Origin: Patulibacter americanus DSM 16676 | Lineage (GTDB): Bacteria; Actinomycetota; Thermoleophilia; Solirubrobacterales; Solirubrobacteraceae | Direction of reading: 5' to 3' | NCBI RefSeq assembly: GCF_000420025.1 | Contig: NZ_ATUD01000002.1 | Coordinates: 1 to 64,000, forward strand | DNA: 64,000 bases | Shown: positions 44,089-53,818 of the stretch, in pieces | Numbering within the stretch: the first letter of the stretch is position 1 | Layout: every line of letters begins with the position of its first letter | Position numbers and translations under genes: made by a program | Notes under the pieces: model-generated | Databases searched by the model: none | What the model saw: the letters and a program-made list of their open reading frames with translations, nothing else | Told to the model about the DNA's origin: nothing

Positions 44089-45552
44089 TCAGCGCCGGCG
44101 CAGCGGACCGTCCGGCGGCGGCGCCTGGCCCGTCAGCGCGGCCACGAAGTCCTCGAGCTGGTCGGCGGTCCAGCACTCGTGGACCTCGCAGAACGGGGCG
44201 TAGCGCGAGATCACCGAGTCGCCGTAGTCCCAGTACAGCGCGGGCTCCGGGTTGAGCCAGAACGTGCGACCGGCGCGCTCGGCGATGCGGGCGAACGCGG
44301 CGTCAGCGGGGTCGCGGCCGTTCGTGCGCGCGTCGCCCAGGACGATCACCGTGGAGCGCCCGTGGAGGTCGTCCTCGGTCTGCTCGAGGAACTCGCGCCA
44401 GACGCGGCCGTAGTCCGTGTAGCCCGTGACGTCGGCCACGCCGGCGTCGCGGCCGATCGCCAGCGAGACCTTCTCGAACTCGCGCTCGCGCTCGAAGAGC
44501 TCCGTGACCTCGGAGATCCGCTCCACGAAGACGAAGGAGCGCATCTTGCGAAACGCGTCGTGCAGCGCGTGCAGCACGGAGAGGAAGAAGAGGGACGCGC
44601 TCGTGACGGACGTCGAGACGTCGCAGAGCACGAACAGCTCGGGCCGGCGCGGGCGGACGGCGCGCTCCTTGATGACCACGGGCACGCCGCCCGTCTGCAG
44701 GGAGGCCCGCATCGTGGCGCGCAGGTCGACCTGGGTGCGGCGGCGCTGGCCGCGCAGCTCGTGGCCCTGGGTGTTCAGGCGGCGCTTGAGCTGGCGGACG
44801 ACGCGGTGGATGTCGGCGAGGCTCTGCCCCGCGGCGCTCGGCAACGCGCGGTCCATCTGGTTCAGCGGCCGGGCGGGCGGCAGCTCGCCGAGGCGGGCGA
44901 TGCGGCGACGCTCCAGCTCGCGACGCAGCGCGGCCTCGAACTCGCGGATCCCCTCGCGCGGCAGGCCCTTGCGCCGCGGGTCGTCCTCGGGCGCCTGCGG
45001 GTCGGGGTCCGGGCGCAGGTCGAGCGCGCGGCGGATCCGCTGCACGTCGACGCCCACGACGCCCGTGTCGGTCACCGCCCCGCCGACGGAGCCGATCGCG
45101 AGCGCGGCGAGGTCGGCCATCTGCGCGTGCGCGCCGGAGGCGATCGCCTGGGCGATGGCGTCGCGGATCGCGTCGAGGTCGAGCTCGCCGCTCTCGCCGG
45201 TCGCGTCGGCGCCCTCGTCGACGCCCTCCCCGCCCTGCTCCGCGTCGCCCTCGCCGGCCTGCTCGTCGGCCAGCGCCGCGGCGACGTCGGCGTCCGTCGC
45301 GTTCCGGAGCACCGCCTCGGCCTCGGCGGCGCGGAAGAAGAAGCGGTCGAAGACCAGGTCGAAGACGTGGCGGTCCTCGGGCGACTTCGCCAGCGTGGCG
45401 GCGAGCGTCTCGCGCACGTCGTCGCGGCTACCCCAGCCGATCGCGCCGAGGGCCACCGTGGCGTCGAGCAGCTCGCTCGTGCCCACGGCCATCCCCTCAC
45501 CGCGCAGCTCCTCCGAGAACACGACGAGCTGCCCGGCGAACCCGCCGGGCAC
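44089..45552 (-). CDS. VWA (CoxE-like) domain protein
   Basis: A 487-residue cytosolic protein. An N-terminal helical region (VVFSEELRGEGMAVGTSELLDA) and an acidic linker precede a von Willebrand A domain in which LFVLCDVSTSVTS holds the metal-ion site (DxSxS) and STVIVLGDARTN the later acidic site. CoxE-like proteins partner with MoxR ATPases as chaperones for metal-centre or complex assembly; the MoxR gene lies just upstream. The frame is open without any start for 47 codons between the MoxR stop and this GTG, and it reads protein-like (PTPRQLRQAAIHARAPGR), so the true start may be earlier and non-standard. Confidence 0.88.
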   Translation of the reverse strand: MPGGFAGQLVVFSEELRGEGMAVGTSELLDATVALGAIGWGSRDDVRETLAATLAKSPEDRHVFDLVFDRFFFRAAEAEAVLRNATDADVAAALADEQAGEGDAEQGGEGVDEGADATGESGELDLDAIRDAIAQAIASGAHAQMADLAALAIGSVGGAVTDTGVVGVDVQRIRRALDLRPDPDPQAPEDDPRRKGLPREGIREFEAALRRELERRRIARLGELPPARPLNQMDRALPSAAGQSLADIHRVVRQLKRRLNTQGHELRGQRRRTQVDLRATMRASLQTGGVPVVIKERAVRPRRPELFVLCDVSTSVTSASLFFLSVLHALHDAFRKMRSFVFVERISEVTELFEREREFEKVSLAIGRDAGVADVTGYTDYGRVWREFLEQTEDDLHGRSTVIVLGDARTNGRDPADAAFARIAERAGRTFWLNPEPALYWDYGDSVISRYAPFCEVHECWTADQLEDFVAALTGQAPPPDGPLRRR

Positions 45553-45693
45553 GCGGCCGGGCGCCCTCGCGTGGATCGCGGCCTGACGCAGCTGGCGCGG
45601 CGTGGGGGCCTTCGGCGGCTGGGAGGGCGAGGGGGCGATGGCGTGGACCGGGTCGGCGGGTGCGGGGGCGGGGAAGCGGGAGGCCGAGGGGCC

Positions 45694-46620
<927 letters not shown>

Positions 46621-46657
46621 AGGGGCGTCCTCCGCCACCCCCGCCCCGCCGCGCGCC

Positions 46658-46725
46658 GGGTGCCCCGAGCCGCGCCGACGTCCTGCGCGGTTTGGTCCGG
46701 GACGCTCGGGGCGGGAGCCGCACCC
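46658..46725. repeat. REP-like palindromic element, single copy
   Basis: The best-preserved copy of the family: GCCCCGAGC and GCTCGGGGC (9-bp arms) separated by 33 nt, with outer GGGTGC and GCACCC arms. The interior CGCGCCGACGTCCTGCGCGG matches the copy at 3477 (CGCGTCGACGTCCTACGCGG). It lies between divergent genes (moxR and the membrane glycosyltransferase-like gene). Confidence 0.85.
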
Positions 46726-46746
46726 CTCCTGTGGCATGCTGCCGCG

Positions 46747-48102
46747 GTGCTCCCGCAGACGGTCCGCGACCGGCCGGCCCGGTCGGCCGTCCTGGCCGCC
46801 CTGCTCGTCGCCCTCGCCTCGCTGCCGCTGGGGCACGCGCTCGCCTTCGACGCGTCCGCCTGGGTCGTGTGGGGCCGCGAGGTCTGGAACCTCGACCTGC
46901 AGACCGGGGCCGGCCCCTCCTGGAAGCCGTTCCCCGTCCTCTTCACCGCGCCCTTCTCCGTGCTGGGCGACGGCGCCGGTGCGGCGTGGCTCGTCGTCGC
47001 CCGGGCCGGAGCGCTGATGGCCGTGGTCGGCGCCGCGCGGCTCGCGGCGCGGGCGGCGGGACCGTGGGCCGGGGTCGTCGCGGCGGGCACGCTGCTGCTC
47101 TCCCCGTGGTGGCTGCTCAACGGCGCGTTGGGGAACGCCGACCCGCTGCTCGGCGCCCTCGTGGTCTGGGCCCTCCTGGCCTTCGACGACGGTCGGCCGC
47201 GCACCGCGTTCTGGTTGGCCGTCGCCGGCGCCCTGATCCGCCCCGAGGTCTGGCCGTTCCTCGCGCTCTACGCCCTGTGGTTGCTGCGGACGGGGCGCCT
47301 GCCGTGGGCGCACGCGCTCGGCGCCGGGGCCGGGGTGCTGGCGCTGTGGGTGATCCCCGACGCGCTGTCGTCGGGGCTCGCCTCGACCTCGGGGGCGACG
47401 GGGACGGCGAGCGCCGGGTCCGCCGGCCTCACGTCCTTCCCCTTCGGCACGGTGCTCGTCGACCTGGGGGAACAGGCGCCGTGGTTCGGTCTGACCGCCG
47501 CGCTCGCGGGATTGGGCGCGCTCGACACGCTGAGGCACCGCGGCCTCGTGCGGCGCGGCGGGAGGGGCCGCCCCGTCTGGTGGTTGGCACTCGTCCTGGC
47601 CTACACGCTGCTCGTGGCCGTGATGGCCCAGGTCGGGTTCGCCGGCAACCCGCGCTACCTCGTGCCCGCGCTGGTCCTGCTCGCCGCCGTCACCGGGGTC
47701 GTCGTGGCGCTCCCCGACGCCTTCCGCGCGACGGTGGCGGACGCGCGCGCCGGTGCGGCGGGCACGGTGCCCACCGCCCAGGGGTGGGCGGCGCGGGGAC
47801 CCGCGGCGATGGCGGTGTTCGTCCTCGTCGTCCTGGCGGTCGTGGGCGCCGGCGAGGTGCGGGACCAGGCGCGCCAGCTCGACGAGCGAGCGGCGGTGCG
47901 TCGCGGGCTCGCCGACGCGGTGCAGGACGCGGGCGGGCTCGACGCCGTGCGCCGCTCCGGGCCGGTCCGCAGCGGCGACCCCGGGCTCCGGGCGCTCGTC
48001 GCGGAGACGCTGCACGAGTCCGTCCCCGCCGCGTCCTCGCGGCCCCGGCCGGGCGAGACGGTGGCCCGGCCCCTGCCCGGCGGGCGCTGGACCCTGCGCT
48101 AG
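46747..48102 (+). CDS. Multipass membrane protein, GT-C-like
   Basis: A 451-residue protein with about ten hydrophobic helices. The first loop has FDASAWVVWGREVWNLDL, with acidic residues before and after the second helix region as in GT-C glycosyltransferases that use lipid-linked sugars. I cannot assign a family with confidence. It lacks the PMT or ArnT signature. The last 100 residues are a soluble basic tail. CATGCT ends 6 nt before the GTG start. It may glycosylate a lipid or protein at the outer face. Confidence 0.7.
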   Translation: MLPQTVRDRPARSAVLAALLVALASLPLGHALAFDASAWVVWGREVWNLDLQTGAGPSWKPFPVLFTAPFSVLGDGAGAAWLVVARAGALMAVVGAARLAARAAGPWAGVVAAGTLLLSPWWLLNGALGNADPLLGALVVWALLAFDDGRPRTAFWLAVAGALIRPEVWPFLALYALWLLRTGRLPWAHALGAGAGVLALWVIPDALSSGLASTSGATGTASAGSAGLTSFPFGTVLVDLGEQAPWFGLTAALAGLGALDTLRHRGLVRRGGRGRPVWWLALVLAYTLLVAVMAQVGFAGNPRYLVPALVLLAAVTGVVVALPDAFRATVADARAGAAGTVPTAQGWAARGPAAMAVFVLVVLAVVGAGEVRDQARQLDERAAVRRGLADAVQDAGGLDAVRRSGPVRSGDPGLRALVAETLHESVPAASSRPRPGETVARPLPGGRWTLR

Positions 48103-48164
48103 GTACTCGACGCGGGGAGGCGCAGCCGCCGCACCCGGGGGCGGCCTGTGGGATCCTGGGGTGC

Positions 48165-48467
48165 GTGCTCCCCGTCACGCTCGCGGTCGCGATCTCCTCG
48201 ACGACCGTCGTCGCGCTCATGGGCGTCGCGATGGTGCTGGCCATCCTCGGCCACATGACCCGGATCCGCGGTCTCCTGACCTCGGGCCTCCTGCTGCTCT
48301 TCCTCGCGACCTTCGGGATGCTCCTCGGCGGCTTCGGCGCCTGGAGCGCCTCTCCCGGCCCCGCGCCGGATCCGCTGCGCGGCGACGACCGCCAGCTGCC
48401 GCCGAACGAGACCGTCGGCGAGGCGCGCCAGAACCGCGCCATCGAGCGCGGCGACGGTCAGCGCTAG
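48165..48467 (+). CDS. Small membrane protein of unknown function
   Basis: A 100-residue protein with two membrane helices (about 5-25 and 36-62; LGHMTRIRGLLTSG between them) and a hydrophilic C-terminus (NETVGEARQNRAIERGDGQR). No known family. GATCCT (48152-48157) sits 7 nt before the GTG, so it has its own leaderless promoter. Confidence 0.65.
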   Translation: MLPVTLAVAISSTTVVALMGVAMVLAILGHMTRIRGLLTSGLLLLFLATFGMLLGGFGAWSASPGPAPDPLRGDDRQLPPNETVGEARQNRAIERGDGQR

Positions 48468-48476
48468 GCGCGGCGG

Positions 48477-49529
48477 TCAGGAGCGGTCGCGGCGGTGGAC
48501 CCGCGTGGGGTCGTCCGCGGGCGGCGCGTCCTCTCGCGGCGGAACGGCCCGCGTCGGATCCTCGTCCCGGCGGATGGCCCGCGTCGGGTCCTCGTCCGGG
48601 CGGACGGCGCGGGTGGGGTCCTCGTCCGGGCGGACGGCGCGGGTGGGGTCCTCGTCCGGGCGGACGGCCCGCGTCGGGTGCTCGTCCTGGCGCACTCCCC
48701 GGGTGGGCGCGTCGTCGTCGCGGGCCGGGGTGCGCGCCGGGGCGTCGAGCCCCAGGCCCGAGTCGCGCAGGACCGCGGCGGCGTCGTCGCGACCGAGGAA
48801 CCGGGTGTCGTCCTCGTGCCCGGCGGGCCGGCGCGGCGCGCGGTCCGGGGACGCGGGACGGTCGCGGCCGCGCTCCTCGCGGGGACGCCCGTCGGCGGCG
48901 CGGTCGCGGGGGGCCGGGCCGGACCAGGCCACGTCCTCCTCGCCGGCGCGCGGGCGCACGACGTCGGCGGGGTCGACGACGGGACCGTCGTCGGCCGCGC
49001 CCCGGCTCTCGCGGCGCGAAGGCACGGCCCGGCGCTGGTCGAGCCCGGTGGCCAGCAGCAGCCCGACCGCCACGAGGCTGGCGAAGATGCCCCACGAGAG
49101 CCCGATGAGCGTCGTGCTCGACGGCGTGCTCTGCCCCTCGGGGCGGTCGAAGAGGCGGTAGACGACGAGCAGCCCGATCCAGCCCGCCGCGATCGTGACG
49201 AACGTGCCGTCGCGACCGGGGAGGGAGAACGCGCGGTCCGTGGCGCGCGCCCACGTGAGCACGAGGACGGCGACGGCCACGAGCAGCACCGCGGCCTCGA
49301 CGAAGGAGAAGGCGGAGAACCCCGACATCGTGCCGTGGGTGATCGGGGCCTGCTCCCCGGGCCGCGCGCGGAACACGACCTCCGTGGCGTACCACGGCGT
49401 GCCGAGGCTCAGGAGCAGCAGGAGCGCGGCGGCGGCCGTCCGCTTCTGCGCGGTGGACAGCGCGGTCCACAGATGCGGTCCGCCGTGGCGGCGCTCGCGC
49501 GGCGGACGGGAGGGGGCGGGCGCCGACAT
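48477..49529 (-). CDS. Membrane protein with C-terminal decapeptide repeats
   Basis: A 350-residue protein. Residues about 25-170 hold four membrane helices with GTPWYATEVVFRARPG after the first; the rest is a long soluble tail, rich in Arg and Asp. The tail ends in about six copies of a ten-residue repeat (DEDPTRAVRP and variants), encoded by a 30-bp tandem repeat at 48544-48703. The repeat is highly charged and probably disordered, and may bind a partner or be phosphorylated at its Thr. No known family. The start is the ATG at 49527-49529. Confidence 0.75.
   Translation of the reverse strand: MSAPAPSRPPRERRHGGPHLWTALSTAQKRTAAAALLLLLSLGTPWYATEVVFRARPGEQAPITHGTMSGFSAFSFVEAAVLLVAVAVLVLTWARATDRAFSLPGRDGTFVTIAAGWIGLLVVYRLFDRPEGQSTPSSTTLIGLSWGIFASLVAVGLLLATGLDQRRAVPSRRESRGAADDGPVVDPADVVRPRAGEEDVAWSGPAPRDRAADGRPREERGRDRPASPDRAPRRPAGHEDDTRFLGRDDAAAVLRDSGLGLDAPARTPARDDDAPTRGVRQDEHPTRAVRPDEDPTRAVRPDEDPTRAVRPDEDPTRAIRRDEDPTRAVPPREDAPPADDPTRVHRRDRS
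48544..48703 (-). repeat. 30-bp in-frame tandem repeat coding DEDPTRAVRP
   Basis: About 5.3 copies; the units at 48601-48630 and 48631-48660 are identical over 30 nt. The period is a multiple of three, so copy-number change keeps the frame. Length polymorphism between strains is likely. Confidence 0.9.
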
Positions 49530-49534
49530 CGCGC

Positions 49535-49999
49535 TCAGCCGATCGGGATGTCTTCGACGCGCGCGCCGGGACCGGCCGTCGCGCGGGGGTACGGTGCGGC
49601 GGACTCGAGCTCGAGCCGGTCGACCCACCAGTCGATGATCGCCCGCACGAGCAGCAGCAGCTGGCGCAGCACCTCGGTGACCTGCGCCTGCAGCTCGGTC
49701 GGCACGAGGTCGCGCAGGGCCCGGACGAGCTCGGCGAGCGCGTGGACCTCGTCGGCGCGCGCGCCGCGGTCGGCGGGCGTGGCCCAGCCGTTCGGCGGCA
49801 CCTCGCCGCGATCCTCGGTGGCGCGGGCGTCCTCCGCCTGGGCGTGCAGGCGCTCCGCGGCGGCCTTCGTCTCGGCGATCCGCGCGCGCAGGTCGGCGAG
49901 CGGGTCGTGCGCGGCGGTCGTCGGATCGCCGGCGGGCGTGCCGCCCGCGAGCGGAACGGCCGGGTCGTCGGTCGGGGGAGTCGTGCCGCGCTCGGTCAT
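49535..49999 (-). CDS. Helical/coiled-coil protein of unknown function
   Basis: A 154-residue protein with a Pro/Thr-rich start, a coiled-coil segment (LADLRARIAETKAAAERLHAQ) and a C-terminal helical part (EVLRQLLLLVRAIIDWWVDRLEL) that could lie on the membrane. The start overlaps the stop of the ArsA-like gene (ATGA), so it is produced together with that ATPase and may be its partner. Not in a family I recognise. Confidence 0.65.
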   Translation of the reverse strand: MTERGTTPPTDDPAVPLAGGTPAGDPTTAAHDPLADLRARIAETKAAAERLHAQAEDARATEDRGEVPPNGWATPADRGARADEVHALAELVRALRDLVPTELQAQVTEVLRQLLLLVRAIIDWWVDRLELESAAPYPRATAGPGARVEDIPIG

Positions 50000-51183
50000 G
50001 GGGCGTCCGGGTGCTCCGGGGGACGCAGGGTGACGTCGAGCACCCCGTCCCGCAGCACCGCTCCCGTCGGACGATAGTGCGCGATCGCCGGGGGCAGCAG
50101 CACGGTCCGCCGCCGCCCCGCGACCTCGACCACCAGCTCGTCGCCCGCGCGCCGCAGCGCGACGTCCTCGCGGGCGGTCAGCGGCACGGCGATCCGCAGG
50201 CGCGCCTCGTCCTCCGTCATCTCGAGCTCGCGGGCCAGACCCGTGTGCAGCACGTCCTGCGCCCGCACGTCCTGAAACAGCGCCTCCCCGAGCCGGTCGA
50301 GCGCCTCGGGCCCCACGACCTCGCGGTCGAAGTACGGGGCCTGCAGGATCGGCACGGGCGCGAACGCCTCCTCGATGCCGGCCAGCGCGTCCTGCTGGCG
50401 GCGGCGCCACGCGGCGAAGTAGGGACCGACGTCGGCGGGGAAGAGCCGGTTGACCACGACCGCGTCCGTCGCGACGCCGTGCAGGCCGAGCGCCGTGAAC
50501 GTGCGACGGGTCTCCTCGACGACCACGCGGTCCGCGGTGGTCACGAGCCGCATCGTCACGGATTCCCGGTCCACGAACAGCTCGTGCATGGCCAGCAGGC
50601 TCTCCATCGTCCGGCCGACCTCCTCCAGCACCCCGGTGTCGGGGAGCGAGACGTCGAGCAGCGCGCGCGCGAGCGGGCGGACGGCGCCGAGCAGCTCGTC
50701 CTGGCGCGGGGCGATCCGCCCGAGCCACCAGCGGGCGACGTCGGGGAACGCGAGCAGCCGCAGCGTCTCCGCGGTCGGGGCGCAGTCCACGACGAGCACG
50801 TCGTACTCCCCGGAGTCCCGCAGCGCGACGAGCCGCAGCAGGCTGAGGAGCTCCTCCAGCCCCGGCGGGACGCTGAGCTCCTCGGCCGAGATCCGGTCGA
50901 CGCCGCGGGCGACGAGCGTGCGCGACGCCCAGGCGCGCACGGCGCCCCAGTGCCGGGTCAGCTCGGCCCGCGCGTCGACCTGCAGCGCGTCGAGGCCGGG
51001 CCCGAGCCCCGTCGGCTCGGGGCCTACGGGCACGCCGAGCACGTCGCCGAGGCTGTGCGCGGGGTCCGTCGAGAGCACGAGCACGCGGTCCCCGCCCGCA
51101 GCGATGCGGCGAGCGGTGGCCGCGGCGACCGAGGTCTTGCCGACCCCGCCCTTGCCGGTGTAGAGCACGATCCGCGTCGCCAT
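49996..51183 (-). CDS. ArsA/GET3-family anion-transporting ATPase
   Basis: A 395-residue P-loop ATPase of the ArsA/GET3 (deviant Walker A) class. GKGGVGKTSVA holds the deviant Walker lysine, LSTDPAHSLGDVLG is the switch I region, and VDCAPTAETLRLLAFP the Walker B region. No arsenite cysteines or second half are visible. The domain ends in a C-terminal beta segment (about 320-385, IAVPLTAREDVALRRAGDEL) like the Hsp20-like extension seen in bacterial GET3 relatives. TACGCT is 9 nt before the ATG. It is more likely a protein-targeting or partitioning factor than an arsenic pump. Confidence 0.88.
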   Translation of the reverse strand: MATRIVLYTGKGGVGKTSVAAATARRIAAGGDRVLVLSTDPAHSLGDVLGVPVGPEPTGLGPGLDALQVDARAELTRHWGAVRAWASRTLVARGVDRISAEELSVPPGLEELLSLLRLVALRDSGEYDVLVVDCAPTAETLRLLAFPDVARWWLGRIAPRQDELLGAVRPLARALLDVSLPDTGVLEEVGRTMESLLAMHELFVDRESVTMRLVTTADRVVVEETRRTFTALGLHGVATDAVVVNRLFPADVGPYFAAWRRRQQDALAGIEEAFAPVPILQAPYFDREVVGPEALDRLGEALFQDVRAQDVLHTGLARELEMTEDEARLRIAVPLTAREDVALRRAGDELVVEVAGRRRTVLLPPAIAHYRPTGAVLRDGVLDVTLRPPEHPDAP

Positions 51184-51256
51184 CGGCCCGCGAGCGTACC
51201 GGCCGGCCGGCGCGCGCCCGCCGGCCGCGGCCCGCCCGGGGCGGGCCGCCCCGCGC

Positions 51257-52603
51257 TCAGGGGCGGGTCAGCGCGGGCGAGCCGAGCGTCGCGGCGGGAT
51301 CCGCCACGGGCGCGGGCGCCGGCGCGGAACCCGAGCGGGTCGTGGCGCGCGCACCGGCCTTGGGGCCCGCGGGGGTCAGCAGGAGGTCCTGCGCGAAGCG
51401 CTCGCCCATGGTGCAGTACGGCTCGGCCGGCGCGGGCGGGAGCCCGCCGGCGACGGGCTGCCCGGCGGCGAACGCCACGGCGTCGGCGCTCAGGGTCCGG
51501 CACAGCCCGCGCAGCAGGTCGCGCGAGAGCGTGTGGTAGCTCGGCGTCTCCGGCTTGCCGCCTGCGCTGTAGCGCGCCCAGGTGCCCAGGTCGTACTCCG
51601 GCAGCTCCGCGCGCAGCTGCCGCTCGGCGCGCACGTACGTCGCGGCGACCTTCGTGTCGCCCGTGGCGGCGGCGATCTCGTGCAGTCCCGACACGGCCTG
51701 CGCGAACCCGTTGAGCACGCGCATCTTCGTGAACGTGTAGAGCAGCAGGTGGTCGCCGCCCGGCTGCTTGAGCCGCGCGCCGGTCGGGGCGGTGCGCCGG
51801 AGCAGCCCGATCGCCGACAGGGCGGTCGTGCGGTAGGAGTCCTGCCCGAGCTTGCCGGCGGTTCGCACGAGGGACTGCATGCCCGTGACCTGCGCCATCG
51901 CCGAGCCCCACGGCGGCGCGCCGCCGCCGAAGTCGAACAGGTACTCCCACGAGGGGCCGCCGGCGCGGTCCGAGGCCAGGCGCACGGCCTCGTCCTGGAT
52001 CGCGCGCAGGGTCTCGAGCTTCGCCGGCGTGTTCGTCGTCGCGAGGGCGTTCGCGGTCCCGAAGGTCGCGAGCCACTGGATCTGCAGCCCCTCGCCGCGG
52101 TAGTACTGCCACGTCAGCGGGCTGCCGGCCACCACGGGCCGGGAGTTCGGGGCCGGCGTCGGCGCGGTCCCCGTCCACCAGTCGCGGTTGACCTGCAGCG
52201 TCAGGAAGACGCTGGGGGCGAGCGAGGCCGTGAGCTTGCGGCGACCCGCGATCTCGTCCGTGTTCTTCAGGACCTCGAGCAGCTCGGTGCGGCGGGTGCC
52301 CTTCGGCAGGACGGCGGCCTTGGCCTTCGCGTCCCGGTAGAGGGTGCGCCACGTGCGCAGGTCGGTCGCGCCGATCTCGCGAGCGGCCCGGAGCTTGCGC
52401 AGCTCGCCCTCCACGGTGTACTTCGGCTTGGCGGGCTTCTTCGGCTTCTTCTGCGTCGAGCCCTTCGTGGCCGCGGCGGCCGCGTCCGTCCCCAGCGGGC
52501 CGCCCGTCGCGGGCAGCACCGCCGGCAGGGCTCCTGCGGCGATCACCGCCGAGGCGACGAGCGCACGGGCGCGGGGGCGGGGGAGAACTGCGAGGGGCGA
52601 CAC
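51257..52603 (-). CDS. Secreted C5-epimerase-like alpha/alpha-toroid protein
   Basis: A 448-residue exported protein with a signal peptide (ARALVASAVIAAGALPAVLPA) and a Lys/Pro linker. The main domain, with LPAPSVFLT-type N-part, YYRGEGLQIQWLATFG, GGPSWEYLFDFGGGAPPWGSAMAQ and SYHTLSRDLLRGLC, resembles the C-terminal domain of D-glucuronyl C5-epimerases. That suggests an alpha/alpha toroid acting on uronic-acid polymers. The N-terminal half of the true epimerase is missing, so activity is uncertain. The -10 TACCAT (minus) is 7 nt before the GTG and shares two bases with the divergent promoter. Confidence 0.75.
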   Translation of the reverse strand: MSPLAVLPRPRARALVASAVIAAGALPAVLPATGGPLGTDAAAAATKGSTQKKPKKPAKPKYTVEGELRKLRAAREIGATDLRTWRTLYRDAKAKAAVLPKGTRRTELLEVLKNTDEIAGRRKLTASLAPSVFLTLQVNRDWWTGTAPTPAPNSRPVVAGSPLTWQYYRGEGLQIQWLATFGTANALATTNTPAKLETLRAIQDEAVRLASDRAGGPSWEYLFDFGGGAPPWGSAMAQVTGMQSLVRTAGKLGQDSYRTTALSAIGLLRRTAPTGARLKQPGGDHLLLYTFTKMRVLNGFAQAVSGLHEIAAATGDTKVAATYVRAERQLRAELPEYDLGTWARYSAGGKPETPSYHTLSRDLLRGLCRTLSADAVAFAAGQPVAGGLPPAPAEPYCTMGERFAQDLLLTPAGPKAGARATTRSGSAPAPAPVADPAATLGSPALTRP

Positions 52604-52610
52604 CCGACCG

Positions 52611-52620
52611 ATGGTAGGCT
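52611..52620. promoter_or_regulatory. Overlapping divergent -10 boxes sharing a TA step
   Basis: ATGGTAGGCT reads as TACCAT on the minus strand (52611-52616) and TAGGCT on the plus strand (52615-52620), sharing the central TA. The minus box lies 7 nt from the GTG at 52603; the plus box serves the gene at 52682 with a leader carrying AAGGAG. The two promoters cannot be fully occupied at once. Confidence 0.6.
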
Positions 52621-52681
52621 CGCGCCCTTCGCGGCCGCGCAGGTTCTCGTGCGCCCCGGGTCGCCGCCAGAAGGAGCACGC

Positions 52682-53794
52682 ATGTCCGAGTCCGCCTCGC
52701 CCCGTCCGCCCCTGCGCCCCCGCGTGTCCGTCGCCGCGCGGCGACGGCGCGCCATCCTGGCCGCCGTCCTGGCGGTCGTCGTCGTCGCGGTGATCGCCGC
52801 CGTCACGCTCGGCGGTTCCGAGTCCGCCGCCGACACGGTGCAGCGCGCGTTCGGCAAGGGCGAGGCGGTGAAGTCGGCCCAGGTCGACGCGAACATCGCG
52901 CTCACCGGCAGCGCCGCCGGCGGCGACCAGCCGCTGAACCTCGCGGTGAAGGGGCCCTACGAGGCGGGGAAGGAGGGGCGCGCGTCGTTCGACCTCGCCC
53001 TCGGCCTCGACGGGCAGGCGGCCGGCGGCGCGGACGGCCTCGGGCTGCTCGGCGCGGGCGGCAAGACGTTCCTCAAGCTCGGCGGCCAGCCGTTCGAGGT
53101 CTCCTCCGCCGTCGTCGACGACGCCAAGGACGACGGCTCCGCGAAGGGTTCGGGCCTCTCCTTCTCCTCCCTCGGCGTGGACCCGCGCTCGTGGCTGAAG
53201 GACCCCGAGACCGTGGGCGACGAGGAGCTCGCCGGCGAGGACGTCACGCACGTCCGCTCCGGCGTCGACGTCGACCGTCTCGGCGCCGACCTGAAGAAGC
53301 TGCTGGGCAAGGCCACGAAGGTCGCCCAGACGTCGTCGCAGAAGAAGGAGGCGACGCAGGCGTCGAAGACCATCGACCGCCTGAAGAAGGACATCAAGAC
53401 CGCCCGCATCGACGTCTGGGCCGCCGACGGCGAGGGCGCGCTGCGGCGCATGAAGGTCGACATGCGCCTCACCTCCGGCCGCGTCGTGCTCGACCTCGGC
53501 CTGTCGAAGGTCAACGAGCCCGTGAAGATCACGGCGCCGAAGAACGCGCTGCCGCTCGAGCAGCTGCTTCAGGCGATCCAGGCGTCCGGCACGGCCGGCA
53601 CGTCCGGGAAGACAGGCGCCGCGGCCGACGACGGTGCCGCCTCCTCCGGCTCCGGCTCCGGCACGGCGTCGGGCACGGGGTCGGCGTCCGGCTCCGGCAC
53701 GGCGCCGGGCGCCGGCACGTCCGCCTACGACGAGTGCGTCGCGGCGGCCGGCACGAGCGTCTCCAAGCTCCAGGCCTGCGCCGACGTCGAGTAG
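52682..53794 (+). CDS. Membrane-anchored LppX/LprG-like protein
   Basis: A 370-residue protein with an Arg-rich N-terminus, one membrane helix (about 27-45) and a large outer domain. The segment AADTVQRAFGKGEAVKSAQVDANI, alternating strands, and DLALGLDGQAAG resemble the half-barrel fold of the LppX/LprG/LolA type that binds lipids, but no lipobox is present. A Lys-rich middle region and an Ala/Gly/Ser spacer precede a C-terminal DECVAAAGTSVSKLQACADVE with two cysteines, perhaps a disulfide. An AAGGAG site is visible. Lipid carrying is an inference. Confidence 0.7.
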   Translation: MSESASPRPPLRPRVSVAARRRRAILAAVLAVVVVAVIAAVTLGGSESAADTVQRAFGKGEAVKSAQVDANIALTGSAAGGDQPLNLAVKGPYEAGKEGRASFDLALGLDGQAAGGADGLGLLGAGGKTFLKLGGQPFEVSSAVVDDAKDDGSAKGSGLSFSSLGVDPRSWLKDPETVGDEELAGEDVTHVRSGVDVDRLGADLKKLLGKATKVAQTSSQKKEATQASKTIDRLKKDIKTARIDVWAADGEGALRRMKVDMRLTSGRVVLDLGLSKVNEPVKITAPKNALPLEQLLQAIQASGTAGTSGKTGAAADDGAASSGSGSGTASGTGSASGSGTAPGAGTSAYDECVAAAGTSVSKLQACADVE

Positions 53795-53818
53795 CCGGCG
53801 CCGCCTGCGACCCTGGCG

